A stretch of DNA of 64,000 bases from Scalesia atractyloides. Its lineage: Eukaryota > Streptophyta > Magnoliopsida > Asterales > Asteraceae. Under the pieces are notes generated by a model. The model worked only from the letters and a program-made list of their open reading frames with translations. It was not told the DNA's origin and searched no databases. The stretch spans positions 13,116,001-13,180,000 of the forward strand of contig CAMTDV010000013.1 in NCBI GenBank assembly GCA_947069175.1, written 5' to 3'. Position 1 is the first letter of the stretch, and each line of letters starts with the position of its first letter. Below are positions 44,961 to 56,940 of this stretch, one piece after another. The position numbers were made by a program, and so were the translations under genes.

Positions 44961-45400
44961 TGTAAGAATCAATAAATAATGTACTTATTTATATATGGCT
45001 ATTATAATCATTTATATAATAATAGATCAAAATATTAAATTATACCTTATAATATATTAGTTGGTAATTGTTAATGAACCGTATTACCCTCATTAACTAA
45101 CTAAGGGTTACCCATTTGGTGTATATATAATTAGGGTTAGACAAAACACAATAACATCATCTCTCTAAATTCATCTCATCTCTCCCTCCCTCTCTCTCAA
45201 AACTGTGTTCTTCAAGAACACATAAATCCCATCAGAATTGTATATACCCTAAAGGGGAACTACATCAATCTGACGAACATGAGGTCTACTTTCCTCTCTT
45301 GTGTGGTTGCTAGCTTACCTGTGAGAAGATCGGCTCACCTCCGAAAGCACCGAACCTGACTCGAGCTAATTAACATGCACGGAATTCATCATTAATTAGT
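44961..45400 (+). repeat. Copia 3' LTR start, right end unresolved
   Basis: TGTAAGAATC follows the PPT. Near 45123 comes TATATATAATTAGGG, then a C/T-rich leader 'catctctccctccctctc', the usual look of a copia LTR promoter and leader. I cannot find the right border or a partner LTR. From 45400 to 46140 no gene is visible. Confidence 0.5.
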
Positions 45401-45615
45401 TGACAATGATAAGATATAATGTTTCAATGCCTCTGCTTCATTAATCTTGATAAACTTGTACAAATCAGAGACAAAACTGACAGGACTTCGCCTTATAATA
45501 AAAAAAACAGCTAAGGACTCAAGACCCCTGCTCAACTATATATAGACATGATAGCTTCGCACGACGGGTGTCCCGTCACTTCATCCGAAGAGCACTTCAT
45601 ACAAAGTGACATGTA

Positions 45616-45633
45616 TCACTTCGTACGAAGTGA
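45616..45633. repeat. 18-bp perfect palindrome
   Basis: TCACTTCGTACGAAGTGA is self-complementary. Variants 'cacttcatccgaagagcacttcatacaaagtg' lie just upstream (45580-45610). Confidence 0.8.
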
Positions 45634-46146
45634 CCCTAACAACATACAAAACATTAAAAGTCTAATATTTTAGCCCTGTTATATACGCGACATTACTTTA
45701 AGACGTAGGCTATAGACATTATGAACCAACATCACCAGCTACACATGATTGAAACTACATGTTAGTTTTATGTTTTATACGTGCTTTTATAATATAATCA
45801 ACATTCTTTTTTTCAACTTGCCCATATGTCATGGTTGTCATTTACTTGTTGAAGATCATTTGTGTAATTTGTTTTGAGTTGGTTCTTGAAAAACTATAGT
45901 GCGATGGATTTATGGTCGAACCACGATATCTACTATGGACTTGTTGTGGTGTCATAGATCATGTACATTTTTTAATTTTAGTTATTACTTTGTCACTTTA
46001 GAAAATTTCTTATTCATAACAAAAGCATAACCATGGTTGATCCGCAATCGCTATGGCCATAAGACATGGACTTCTACATCTTTTTTGTGACTTTGTCTTT
46101 TAAACTCTTTGGTTGTTATAAGACTGATACACTTGGTAATAAAACA

Positions 46147-46150
<4 letters not shown>

Positions 46151-46197
<47 letters not shown>

Positions 46198-46198
46198 G

Positions 46199-46233
<35 letters not shown>
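46151..46233. repeat. (TTA)n microsatellite
   Basis: About 27 TTA units with one TTGTTG interruption. The long Leu-run ORF here is an artefact of the repeat. From 46234 to 47401 the sequence is AT-rich with no recognisable feature. Confidence 0.95.
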
Positions 46234-46236
<3 letters not shown>

Positions 46237-47465
46237 ACCTAAGAACTTCAGATTTTCTATGCATGCAACTTTATTAGTTAAAATTGTGTTATGGTGCATT
46301 GAAAGGTGATAGAAGAAGTGTTGTTACATCACCGCCACATAAGCATGAGTACTTTCATATTTCACCTTTTACTAAGGCATGTAAGGGTAATGCGAAAGGT
46401 GATTTAATTTTTAATGATGAGGTGAAGCTAAATAGTTGGATGGTACAATAATTAATCGCTAAAAGGAAATTGAAACATCAAACTTTCACGCATGTCAAGA
46501 GTGGATCTATGGGTATCCCAAGGGTAGCCTAGGATACCCCTCAACTTTTTTATTAAAGTGTATTTTTCTTCTTCTCCATTTGTGTATTGGTACCCCTTTG
46601 TGCATTTTTCTTCTTCTCCATTTATGTATTGGTACCACTTGTTATTAGGATATCCTTAAGCACATCCCTAGAAGAACATTAAAAGTGAAAGATAAGAGAC
46701 TAGAAGATGTATAGGTAATGGTGGCTTTTTTATTTGTTTGTGAGAAGCAGTGTTCTGGTTAATAATAATAATGTAGAAGATGATCATACCACTTTATTTA
46801 ATTATATTTATTTTGTGAAAAATTTAAAAAGATAATACAAGAAACAAAGTTGAATAACTTCATATTGCTATAGTCAAAGCAACTTTATATATTTTATAGT
46901 TTGTTATTTTTTTCTTAATATGTTTATTTTATAATGAATTTTTGTGTTAGCTTACAAAGTAATAATCAATTACACAAATAATTTCACACCCCAAAATATT
47001 ATTTTCATATGTTGTATACAAGCTGTATACATCAGGTGAAAACAAGATTTTAGGGGTGATCGTATACAATGTTTACGACCGATATATACGGAACGTATAA
47101 GGTTATATTGACTGTATACATCGAATTTCTATTTTTTAAAAAAATTGGTTAATTCGACGTAGTATTCCTTGAAACGTGTGCGACTAGACGCAAGATTCCT
47201 TTATCCAACGTTATATTCCTTGATTTTTGTGCGAGTTATTTGATTCAACGTAATATTTCTCGATTCGCACGTCAATAATTTGAAAAGATGTAATATTACG
47301 TAAAACTTACTATATAAACAACTATAATCTTATTCATTTTCTTTTAACTTCTATTCGTTTCTTCTATATTATCTCTTTATTCAAATTATATTACGTTATT
47401 AATGTCGTTTTGGAGCAACAATAATTTTTTTCGGTGGTGACTTGGCTAGCGAGCCGAATCATACG

Positions 47466-48730
47466 ATGTATGATATCAATCAAAATAACAATTTGAGCTC
47501 CTTTGATTTAAATCTTTCGTTCGATCTAAGTCTTGCGGCAAGACATGATTCGTGGGAGTTGGATGCCTATCAGGGTAGTTATGCTGGTGAAATTCCCAAA
47601 GATTTTGTGATTGGTGACAATGTTGGACGTGATCCATCGCCGCCCGGTTGTGGAGAATACCGTCCTGGTAGTGGACGACCGCAGGCCGGGGGTCCAAACG
47701 GTAATGAGGAACCTAATGAGTTTGAAACCGACCAAGTATAACATTTATTTATATGTTTATATGTCGTACGTATAATAAAATTGTTTTATAACCCCAAATT
47801 ATTTCGTTAGAAATTCATAGCATGGATGATTTGGTGAACTCGTGTAGAGTAGTCAGATGCCACAATGGGTACGCCATAGTCACTAAACGCACGATCTACG
47901 AGAAACCCCTTAGAGACCAGCTGTTAAAATATGGCTTATGTACTTATGCCGGCTACCACAAGCAAACAACCATGGTCAGACGTAGCGAAAGAAGTAAAAC
48001 CAGTTGCGGGTTCCAACTGATCGAGACATACAGAAAGAGGTCACGAGTTTGAACTCTAAGGGTTGACAAAGCTAAACATAACCATAAACCCTTTCTATAT
48101 CGGGAGGGTCATCCGTCCCTAATAAAGCTAACTCCAGTGGAAGAAAGGACGTTAGAGCAGCTGATGTATCAGAATTTGCGACCACGCGACATTCTTACTA
48201 CCATAAAAGAACAAAGCCCCGAAAATGTCTCAACTAGAAGTATGATACACAATGCGCGAGCGAGATTGGGTCAGAGGGACCAAGTCGGCGAGACTCAAAT
48301 GCAGATTCTTTTTCCATCGGTTGGACAAAGTTGGGGTTTGTTTTCTTCCACAGAACATCTGAAAAGGATGAAAGGCTACAAGATTTTTCTTTATTCACCT
48401 AGAGTCGAACAAGTTGTGGTGTGCCTTACCACATGTGTTGCTTAGCAACTCCACCTACAAGATGAATCAGTACAAAATGCTGCTAGTTCAGATTATCATT
48501 GCCACACCCACATACCTCTCTTTTTGCATTGCACATGCATTCATAACCAACAAAAAAGAGGAAAACTTCACATGGGTGTTACAGAAGTTGAAAGACTCAT
48601 TGGACAGTGTTATGGAGCCCAGTGTAATAGTAAGGAAGAGAGACCTCGCCCTCCTGAACGCATGTGCAATCATGTTTCCAAACACTAGACATTCACTATG
48701 TAGGTGGCACATATAGCAAATTATTGCACT
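47466..48730 (+). pseudogene. FAR1/MULE-type transposase, N-terminal half
   Basis: First Met at 47466 (MYDINQNNNLSSFDLNLSFD). From 47822 there is a FAR1-type DNA-binding region (VVRCHNGYAIVTKRTIYEK...CGFQLIE...KAKHNHKPFL). A TGA at 48050-48052 replaces an expected Trp. The frame continues (LRPRDILTTIKEQSPENVST), shifts near 48380-48440, and enters the MULE transposase core (CIAHAFITNKKEENFTWVLQ; NTRHSLCRWHI). Where relatives have T-DRD, it reads VRKRDLALLNA. It is inactive and cut by solo LTR K after CRWHI. Confidence 0.82.
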
Positions 48731-50726
48731 TGTAAAACCCGTATCAAATAAAACTATTAAAATTTCATAATGTAAGAAATTTACAAAATCTCAAAATGGA
48801 GATATTTAAAACTTTTATTACAATACGTAAGAGTCTTAAAACAAAAGACCGAATTCATTATCAGTTATATAAGTTTAACAAAACGGAAGCATATATCTTG
48901 GTTCCTGTTCGGTTCTTCGTAGTAATGAGCGAAAGAACTGAACCCGCACAACAAAAGTAAATAAAATAAACAGTTTTTTTTAAATAGTTCCTGTCGCGCC
49001 ACGCGACGAGGCACTCTTTCTCCGTCACGTGGTGCGAGGAGTACCTGTTTTTAGCAGGTTGCTAGAGCTGGGTGATTTTTCCCAGCCATAACCCTTCTTC
49101 ATGGCATAACTTGGCCAAAGCACCTCCAATTTTCCTTAAAATTGTTTCTAAATGCTCGTAAGTAAGTTACCCAATTGTTAACCCATAATCCTTAACCCGT
49201 ATTCATAATTTTTAAGATTTGTGCTCCCATTACCCGGTTTGGATTTACATTTATTTGACATGTTTGATGTTTAAGCACCTAATGCTCAAATCATCCGTAA
49301 TCTTTTAAAGGGATATTTTTCCATGAATATACCTATTCACCGGGCTTGATAACTTCGTGTTCCACGCTCCCAATACCCGGTTTGTGGGAACACATATTTG
49401 ATCCATTTGATGTTCAAGTTCATTAACTTGAATCATTCACATTCCTTTCATGGAATTGTTCGTTTGTCAATTACGACCCATTTACCCGAGTTTGTCACTT
49501 TGTGCTTACCGCTCCCGTTACCGGTTTGCATTAACACTTATCTTCACACAAATACACGGTTCATTAAAATCAATATTTTACGCTGCCATCACCCGGATTG
49601 CATTTTATTTTGTTTTGACCTGTTTGGTTTGCTCTTGTGATTACCATCACTTATGAGCAAACCAAACTCATGTATATCTCGTTCACAACCATTATACTAA
49701 ACCAACCGTAGTAACTAATTTAAGAAAAATGATGGAGCGTATAGCCACGTACCTCAAAGTTTCCCTATTAAGCACGTGTCCATACCGGCTTGAGCTCCCC
49801 AAAATCTCACTTAAGTTGCCTATATAGTACACCCATTTATCATTATGACTCCATAGCTCATTTCATGACATATGAACTTGTCATTAATCAATCACAAGCT
49901 TTTTATCATAGTTTTTCCATAGTTTACAAACATTTAGCTTTCACTTAAGTATTTTTTCAAACACCTTGTAGGCATTGATCTCATACTACTTCTAATAAGG
50001 CTATTAAACAACATAAAACCATGTATTCACAATTTATAAATTCAATATGCTCAACTTAGCACTTAGATATCAATTCATCATTCATCAGTTACATGATTTA
50101 CCCATCAAAATTTCGCATATTCATATTGCTACTAAAAATCCAGTTACACATACATGGCTATTAATTTAAACACTTAATCATGACATTTGTTTTTACTATT
50201 AATCATCAAGGGTTTGCCTCTAATCATGTAGGCACTAAGAATTTTATCATAAATTCCACAATCCATTTTTCAATTACACCTCATTAGGTTGATCAAGAAT
50301 TCTCTACTTCACCAAACATTAGATTTTTGACATACCTTATGATAAGATGATGTAGTAGACTTTAAATCATTAAACATGCATTAAAATCACTTTGATTTTT
50401 AGTTAGATTAGATGGATTTGTGGTCAACTAATCAAGAGCAATGGCTTCCTCCTTTTTTCCCTTTCCTGGTCGATGCACACACACAAGTGTGTGTGTTGTG
50501 TTTTGTTTTTTCCTTTTAATAAATCTAGTTTTCTCATTATCCCAATATAGTCCCTCATGTTTGGTTTTGATAAAAAGGTACCACCATCCATTGTTTCTTT
50601 AACTGTGAGTATATAACTAACTAGGTTAATTTTTCCTAGTCATTATATTTTAGAATCATAATTAAATATACATATATATATACAATATTTGTATATATAT
50701 AAATTTTAATATTTTTGGGTGTTACA
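48731..50726 (-). mobile_element. Solo LTR K (1,996 bp), in the transposase gene
   Basis: TGTAAAACCC...TTTTTGGGTGTTACA. ATTGC follows directly (50727-50731) and also lies at 48723-48727, but three extra bases (ACT) separate it from the LTR start. The ends resemble B and J. Near 48988 GTCGCG-cca-CGCGAC forms a short GC-rich hairpin at the leader position where B has its hairpins. Confidence 0.82.
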
Positions 50727-50930
50727 ATTGCAAGCCAAGATTTAAACCGGAAGCAGACTAGGATAAGTTTTTATACAAGTGGTGTAAGTTGATTAACTCG
50801 GCGAGCAATGTTGACTACACCTACTGGTACGAGCGAATACGAGAAGGATTGCCAAGCAAAAAACGTAACGTTAAGTTTCCAACTAATTCTCTTATTAGTC
50901 ATACTTATCTTACTTATTTGAATAATAATA

Positions 50931-50975
<45 letters not shown>

Positions 50976-51560
50976 TGTAATTTTTTTGAGCGGCAAATTT
51001 GGATCACTAACAGACCACTGGAGTATCATCGTTTCACCAGCGAACCACCCGATCATATCCATCTCTACAAGGCATAATGCCTATACACCAATTCAGTAGG
51101 AAACCCAATATATTTAGGAAAACATATTTGTGGGAATCGAACCCAGGACTATTGGTCCAAAGTCTTATCCCACCCCAAAGATGATGGATTATCTGTAATT
51201 AACTTTGTTTTAGAAGATTATGGATTATATGTTTTCTAATTGGCTAGAACCATATAGAGAATGGTTTGTTTCTTTTTGGACCGATCAACATCTGAACTTT
51301 GGTCAGCGTACAACCAACAGGGTGGAGAGTTCACATGCGCTTTTGAAGAGATACCTCGGCGAATCAAAAAACACATTGGATAAAGTTGTACCGCATATTG
51401 ACCAGGTCCTAAAAAACTAGATAACAGAGAAAAGATGCAACATTAAAGAAAGCAGGAGTCGTACAATGGGTGACCATGACAAACCAGTCTTTGATTTCAT
51501 ATAGAAGAAGGTTTCACATGCATGTCTGGACCTGTTATTTAATGAAATTAAAGTCATAGA
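50727..51560 (+). pseudogene. FAR1/MULE-type transposase, C-terminal half
   Basis: Reads CKPRFKPEAD, a TAG where Trp is expected, then DKFLYKWCKLINSASNVDYT and YWYERIREG. After an insertion (about 50884-51205) it resumes with NWLEPYREWFVSFWTDQHLN, FGQRTTNRVESSHALLKRYL and a stop at 51418-51420. A few more codons of homology reach QDANGTCDCHLFTSCG near 51565-51612. This is the conserved end of MULE transposases next to the SWIM region. Confidence 0.82.
50921..51190 (-). mobile_element. Probable SINE inside the transposase, with (ATT)n tail
   Basis: On the minus strand a B-box-like GGTTCGATTCCCAC (51129-51142) lies near the 5' end. The sequence ends with AAAAAAATTAC followed by about 18 ATT units (50921-50976). 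A pol III B box with a simple-repeat tail fits a plant SINE. Target duplication and A box are not clear. Confidence 0.5.
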
Positions 51561-51609
51561 GAAGTTGCAAGATGCTAATGGTACATGCGACTGTCATTTG
51601 TTTACAAGT

Positions 51610-51893
51610 TGTGGGTCACCGGATAAGCATCCTGGGATGCCCTCAATCGAGCAAATGCATCCCCTCCTCCATAACGGTCAAAGTTGGATGCATACCCAAG
51701 CCACTAAGCCACCAGTTTTGGGAAAACCCGCCTGCCTAAAGGTCCACTGCGGTATAACCCGGTTTGGCTCGGTTTCGAACTAGCAACCTCCAGAGAGGCC
51801 TAGTTCTAAACTTCATTTCTGCCACCAATGTCTTTCAAAGCGATGCTAGTGGGAGAGAAACAGAATGACTAACCACTAGAACAACTTGTCAAG
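51610..51893 (-). mobile_element. Probable second SINE
   Basis: Minus strand: A-box-like CTAGTGGTTAGTCATTCTG (51863-51881) and B-box-like GCTAGTTCGAAACCG (51771-51785), about 80 nt apart, at the 5' end of a segment that interrupts the transposase homology at 51612. No poly(A) tail or duplication was identified. Confidence 0.5.
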
Positions 51894-51896
51894 ACG

Positions 51897-53469
51897 TGTT
51901 TTTGTTAGTTTACTAGTTGTTTAGCTTGTACATAGTTTGGGATGTTTTTGCAGTTGTGTGTGTGCAAAAGGATCATAAAAATCAGGGATTAGACTTGCTA
52001 GCGTGTCACGGAGGATTAAGCCTTTGTCCTTCGTTACATGCGAGGAAATGAAAAGTGAAATTTTGGGCATCCTAACTGTTTTGTCTTATTTGGCACACAG
52101 AGAACCCCATTATAAGCCCTTGCGACACACGAGGACCATCAGATCGTGAAAAAACCCTAATTGAAGTTTAAATTCGTTTTTTGGCCAATCGATTCGTCAC
52201 AAGTCACTTCCAAACGAAAATTTGAAGGTTTTTTTGGCGATTTTGTTAAGGAGAAGCTATTCGAGATCAAAAGATTGAAGCTTGGAGTGCAAACCGGGTT
52301 GGCCAACCCTGTTCATTTATGTTTGTGATTCTCGTTTGTTTTTCTAGTTTCTTAGACATGAAGTTTATGGTTTTTGAGACTTTGTTCCTATTTTCAAACA
52401 TTATTACTGGCAAGATTTTGTTACTACCTGGATTTGGATGAATAATTGTTGAATTTTGAGACTTATATCAATTGTATGGATTTTATGTTGGATTGACACT
52501 ATTGTAAAGAACCTATTTTTGGTTGATCTGATGTATTTGCGTATTTAGAACTTATTTATCTTTGGTTTATGTTCTGCAATCCTCTTGTTAAATGTTTCAG
52601 TTATAGTTTCATGTTAGGTCGGTTACTATGTGTTTGTGATTATTATTATTATATTGTTTTTCTAGACCTTTGTAATCCATAGGAACGTTGATTCAGTGTT
52701 TGTGGATTAGAGTATTCTACATGGCAAGATAAGTGACAGGTGATGTTTAGGGTGTTTAGGTGTAAAAGCTATGACATGAGGTTTCCTTTTATTCCTAAGT
52801 ATCTTTGTGACTTTTGTGTCTTATTGCTTGTTCTTAGGTTATCCCTTGCATCTTAGGGTGTATTGAGATAGTGAGAAAGACAGGTAATCTGCCTTTTGGG
52901 TACATAGTGTTGTTAGAGAGACTGGCACATAATCTGACCAACCAGTGAGTTTCACACATCCTTTAGGGTTTCCTTTTCGGTCACACCCGAAGAATGATCA
53001 GGGATCCATTAGGTTGTCTTAGGGTGTCGTATTGTAATAACCTGGTTCCACCATAGTTTTCATAGCTAGTAGAAATCTAGGAATCACAATTAGGATTCCT
53101 AACCTAGGTAGTACTTTTCCCCATCCTTGAATTCGTCTAAGTAATCGATTCGGGATTTGGAAGTTTTAGTTCTTCTTAGTTAGCTTCCTTTCGTTTAAAT
53201 CAAACAATCAAAACCAACGTTTCAAAAATCAAATCGAATATTTTAAACCTCGTATAGTTTTTAGTCATGGTCTAGTAGTAAGTGTCTATTTCTCGTGAAT
53301 TCGATATTTGAGCTTTATTAGGCTTTATTGCGTTCAATAGGTACACTTGCTTGTCTTTGTGGTCTAGTTTAGGGTTTTCCAGTGTTTAACTCGGTCTGTG
53401 TTTAGATAGTTTTTAGTAAACCGTATTTAGTATATCACTTATTAAAATTTTAAATTTTAGGGTGTTACA
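51897..53469 (-). mobile_element. Tentative solo LTR L
   Basis: TGTTTTTGTTAG...TTTAGGGTGTTACA. In sense it starts TGTAACACCCTAAAATTT, as in B, J and K. AAGACG lies directly left (51891-51896) and again at 53472-53477 with two extra bases between. The left border is uncertain. No ORF of note occurs inside. Confidence 0.4.
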
Positions 53470-53477
53470 TTAAGACG

Positions 53478-55061
53478 ATGAAAATGAAAGGATAACTTTG
53501 TAATTTTGGATCCAATCATACATATTATGAAAACTAGCAAACAACTCCAATATTATTATCCTCTAGAGTTTGTGGTTGATTCACGGGATTTGGTGTCTTA
53601 TGATGTGAGTTCGATGTTTGGTTATTACACAAAAGTATCTTAGTTTATGGTAAGTATGGTTGTCTCCTCATGTATTAAACTCATAACTTAGTTACAAAAT
53701 CATTTTAAAAGTAAATGCCAAACCTCTATCAACACATTTTATTAACAATATTTATGATAAATAAATCCAAACTTAACTATTCATGAATTGATGATATAAA
53801 GATAATATGACTTCTCTTCTATAAATATGAAAGATACTAACACCATGTGTATTGAGGTTTGAACTTCAAGCCGTTCTCTCGAGCATTATCCGACATGTAA
53901 CTCCTAATTAGCAACAGGGTGTAATAGGGCTTGAACTTCAAACCCCTTGCAGTGATTAGATATTATAATGAATTAAAGAAAAAATAAAAAAATCACCATA
54001 AAAATTCTATTGGTCATCCACTTTTGATAAGGTGTGAAAACACCCCAACCCAAAAATCACTAAAAAAAGCCTATGAGGGTGGTATGCTCCAGTGAATTAG
54101 ATGTCTAAAACCACTACAGATGTCTAAAAAAGACATTTTATTGCTAAAAGAACATTTGAATTTTAAGCGACAAAATTAAGAGTAAACTTGTAATAAATCA
54201 AAATAAAAAAAGAAACAAATATCAATCAGCTGTTATTAATAGTTAAAAAGATTAAGTTTAGAATCAAAATATAGTAAAAGAGCAGTAAATTTTTTGTTCA
54301 GGCAAGTTGCTATATTCTTAATTTAACGTTGATTAAGCATGAATATCTATTATATGTATCTTATTTTCCTGAAATAATTCAAATGATGGAAACCTGTAAT
54401 AGAGTGAAAATGTGGACGCGTGTATATATTCCTTTTTTGTAGACAATAAATTGAAAGAATTTATGGGTTTGATAGGAATTAGTTGGTTGTTGATGGTTGC
54501 ATATTGATTCTTTTTTGTGATATTGTCATTCAATGCAAATTTGCAAGTCATCGCCCAACTTAACTTTTTCTTTTTAACAATATTTATAGATTTTTTACGA
54601 TAAGTGGATTACAAGATTCAGTTGCAGAATTTAAATTCCTAAACATTTTAGTTGTAGAAAACATTACTTAACCACATCAATGTAACATTTAGAAACCATC
54701 ACCCATCTTTAACTACTTCTAAGTTCTAACTGCATAACTCAACCCAATAACTTATATACACTTAAAATCCTTCCCAAAATATAAAAATAAAATAAAATAA
54801 TAGATGTTGTTTATTAGACTATGTGTTATAGAGAGGTGAGAGGGGCGCAGTTTGTCCTTTATGTAGGCGTGGGGGGCGTAAAATACTGCCCTCTTCATTG
54901 TGATTGAGGGTGGAGCTTGGTTTCAAAAATGGATGTCACGTGCGTTAGTGGCGGATCTAGAAGAAAAAACCAAAGAGTATCCTATTTTTTTTATCGTACA
55001 TTCACACAATGGATATTTTTAGCTTACATTCATACAATCAAATATACAATAACAACTAAAA
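53478..55061. other. Intergenic DNA with a diverged MITE-like segment
   Basis: At about 53841-54100 'caccatgtgtattgagg' and an internal inverted repeat GGTTTGAACTTCAAGCC / GGCTTGAACTTCAAACC (16 of 17 paired) lie beside 'aattctattgg' and 'ggtgtgaaaacacc', motifs shared with the MITE at 1846-2128. TTAGACTATGTGTTATAG near 54817 looks like one more decayed MITE end. Nothing else is recognisable. Confidence 0.4.
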
Positions 55062-55467
55062 TTAGTAACTAAACATAACCCAAAATTCACACTTGGAGAA
55101 TGTGGCGTATAGTTGTTCGGTACGAAGGAGTTCTAGGATTAGACGCAAGTGTCGATCGTGTTGGGCTTGAGTTTTGGAATACATGAGAATATCGCCTATA
55201 AATACCATCACAAAACGGTCCAAGTATAGTTTACATACACGGTTCAAAAAATCCATAAAGACCGCGGGTGCATTGGTCATGACGAAAGGCATGACCACGA
55301 ACTCGTAGTGTCTGCACCTAGTACGAAAAGCGGTTTTAGGAATGTCCTATTCGAGGACTCGAAGTTGATCGATAACCGGACGGAAGATACACGTTGTGCC
55401 TTGGAGTTGATTAAAAGGTCGTCTATGTGAGGAAGAAGATAACGGTTCTTGATGGTGAGTTTGTTAA
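55062..55467 (-). pseudogene. pol: Element M: gypsy reverse transcriptase fragment, right of the C insertion in sense
   Basis: Reads KLTIKNRYLLPHIDD, broken frames, then VMPFVMTNAPAVFMDFLNRV and RFVMVFIGDILMYSK. The catalytic pair is GD instead of DD, so one metal-binding Asp is lost. Homology ends at CEFWV near 55075. The upstream part is at 63905-64000. Confidence 0.88.
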
Positions 55468-56346
55468 TGTCACACCCCGACCCGCAGCGGAATAAAAGTC
55501 GGGGCATGATTGGGTTATCACCAAAGCTCATGATATTTACTAATAAGTTTCATATTTATTAAATTCAAATTAACTTCAAATATCCAACACAAATACCATA
55601 CAAACACAAACATTAAACCAAACGATTGTTCCAAACGAAATAAATTGTTTATTCTTCTAAGGCCATCCTATGTGTTTCTTTCCTCCGCTTGTTCACCTGT
55701 ATTATGCGTAAAACAGAAAGTTTGGGTCAACAAAAGTTGGCGAGTGAACCTTGATAAAACATTTAAATAATTGAATTTTATGTTTGTTTAAATAAAATTG
55801 TGCACGAATCACATGTGAGCAAATGTATATATGTAACCAATCACAAACCACATTGTATGAACATATAACATAACCAATGATGTATTTGAGATCAAGGCTT
55901 AATCAAACGGAGCCGATCTAATGAGGCACCTGATGCTCAACCCGTATCCCACGAGGAACCGATGGGCCTAATGAAGTGATTGCACTGAAATGATAAAATG
56001 TATCCACATATAAACCACATAACAACTATACACATTTGATCACGAGATGATATTAGCACAAGTGTTTAAATAAAAAATAGTGTACCACACATGATACACC
56101 CCAAAACGTGATTAAAAGGGGTATTCGTAGAGATTCACTCACATTGGATGCGTATTCTTGAGTGGAAAAGGGAGCGCACGAGTTGCGGGTTTACCGGCAA
56201 GAAAGTACTAACCGAATGGAGGGTCACGATTCCCGGAGGTGGTGTTCCGGCGGTGGGCAGACTTTCTCCGGCGAACGGGGGGGTGCTTGAGCAGAGAAAA
56301 CAGAGAGAGTAGAAAAGGTGCCAGTCTTGATTGAGAAATCGTTTAG

Positions 56347-56354
56347 TATTTATA
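56347..56354 (-). promoter_or_regulatory. TATA box of element C 3' LTR
   Basis: Sense TATAAATA. The matching site in the 5' LTR is at 63328-63335. Confidence 0.65.
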
Positions 56355-56582
56355 GGCTGAGGCAGGAGGTTTCGATTTCGGTTTTTGGTAACATGATTCG
56401 ATAATTGGCAATTGCCAGAAAGATGACAGCCGAACTAATTGGATTTTGCCAAAAATAAATCCCGAGCTAGCTGTCGGAGATTTCAAAAAGAAAGGAAAGG
56501 TGCGTGATGTCGGATCCGGTTAGTTGCAGGTTTTTCACTCAGTTTCAAAATATAGGTTTTAAATTTCTAACATATGCACATC

Positions 56583-56640
56583 TAGTGTGTGCAGTGTAGT
56601 GGTGTAACCGGGGGAACCCAGGTTCGATCCCGGTTCACCC
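56583..56640 (+). other. Short tRNA-like piece in element C 3' LTR
   Basis: Plus strand GTGCAGTGTAGTGGTGTAAC (A-box-like) and AGGTTCGATCCCGGTTCA (B-box-like) in U3, antisense to the element. It corresponds in place and strand to 32817-32902 in E. It has no cloverleaf acceptor stem. Confidence 0.6.
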
Positions 56641-56906
56641 CCCCCCCCCCCTTTTAATTATTTAATTTATTTTTAAGACAAGTCATTTATTAGATAAATA
56701 TTAAGTATTTAATTATTAATTTCTTTAAATTTTAATTTTTATTTTACCCTTAAACATGGATTTTTATTATGATATATATATATATATACATATACACACG
56801 TTGGAATGTTGTAATCAATAAGTAATAACCAAACTTTGAAAAATAAAATATACTTTATTGATAAAAAGGGGCGGGTTTTTGAAACCCGATTTACACGGAT
56901 GTTACA

Positions 56907-56922
56907 GTATCCCCTACTTTTA
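56907..56922 (-). other. Element C polypurine tract
   Basis: Sense AAAAGTAGGGGATAC touches the 3' LTR. Just upstream is the inverted repeat AAATTTCG-TCC-CGAAATTT, the same pre-PPT hairpin as in A. Confidence 0.85.
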
Positions 56923-56940
56923 GAAATTTCGTCCCGAAAT

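Larger units (their letters stand above)
55468..56906 (-). repeat. Element C 3' LTR
   Basis: TGTCACACCCCGACCCGCAG...CACGGATGTTACA. TATA box (sense TATAAATA) is at 56347-56354. It lacks the tRNA-like array of G, E and F though it shares their ends. A run of about 14 C at 56638-56651 replaces the shorter C run of the partner. Confidence 0.95.

Noticed and set aside
46109..46309. ORF with a run of about 30 leucines
   Set aside because: It is a translation of a (TTA)n microsatellite.
51565..51783. Separate small host gene
   Set aside because: It begins as the decayed MULE end and runs into a SINE-like segment with B box; no independent coding signal.
53033..53469. Short 437-bp LTR starting TGTAATAACC
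   Set aside because: Ends look suitable, but the flanks (CGTAT and TTAAG) do not match; the longer candidate from 51897 has a better flank match.
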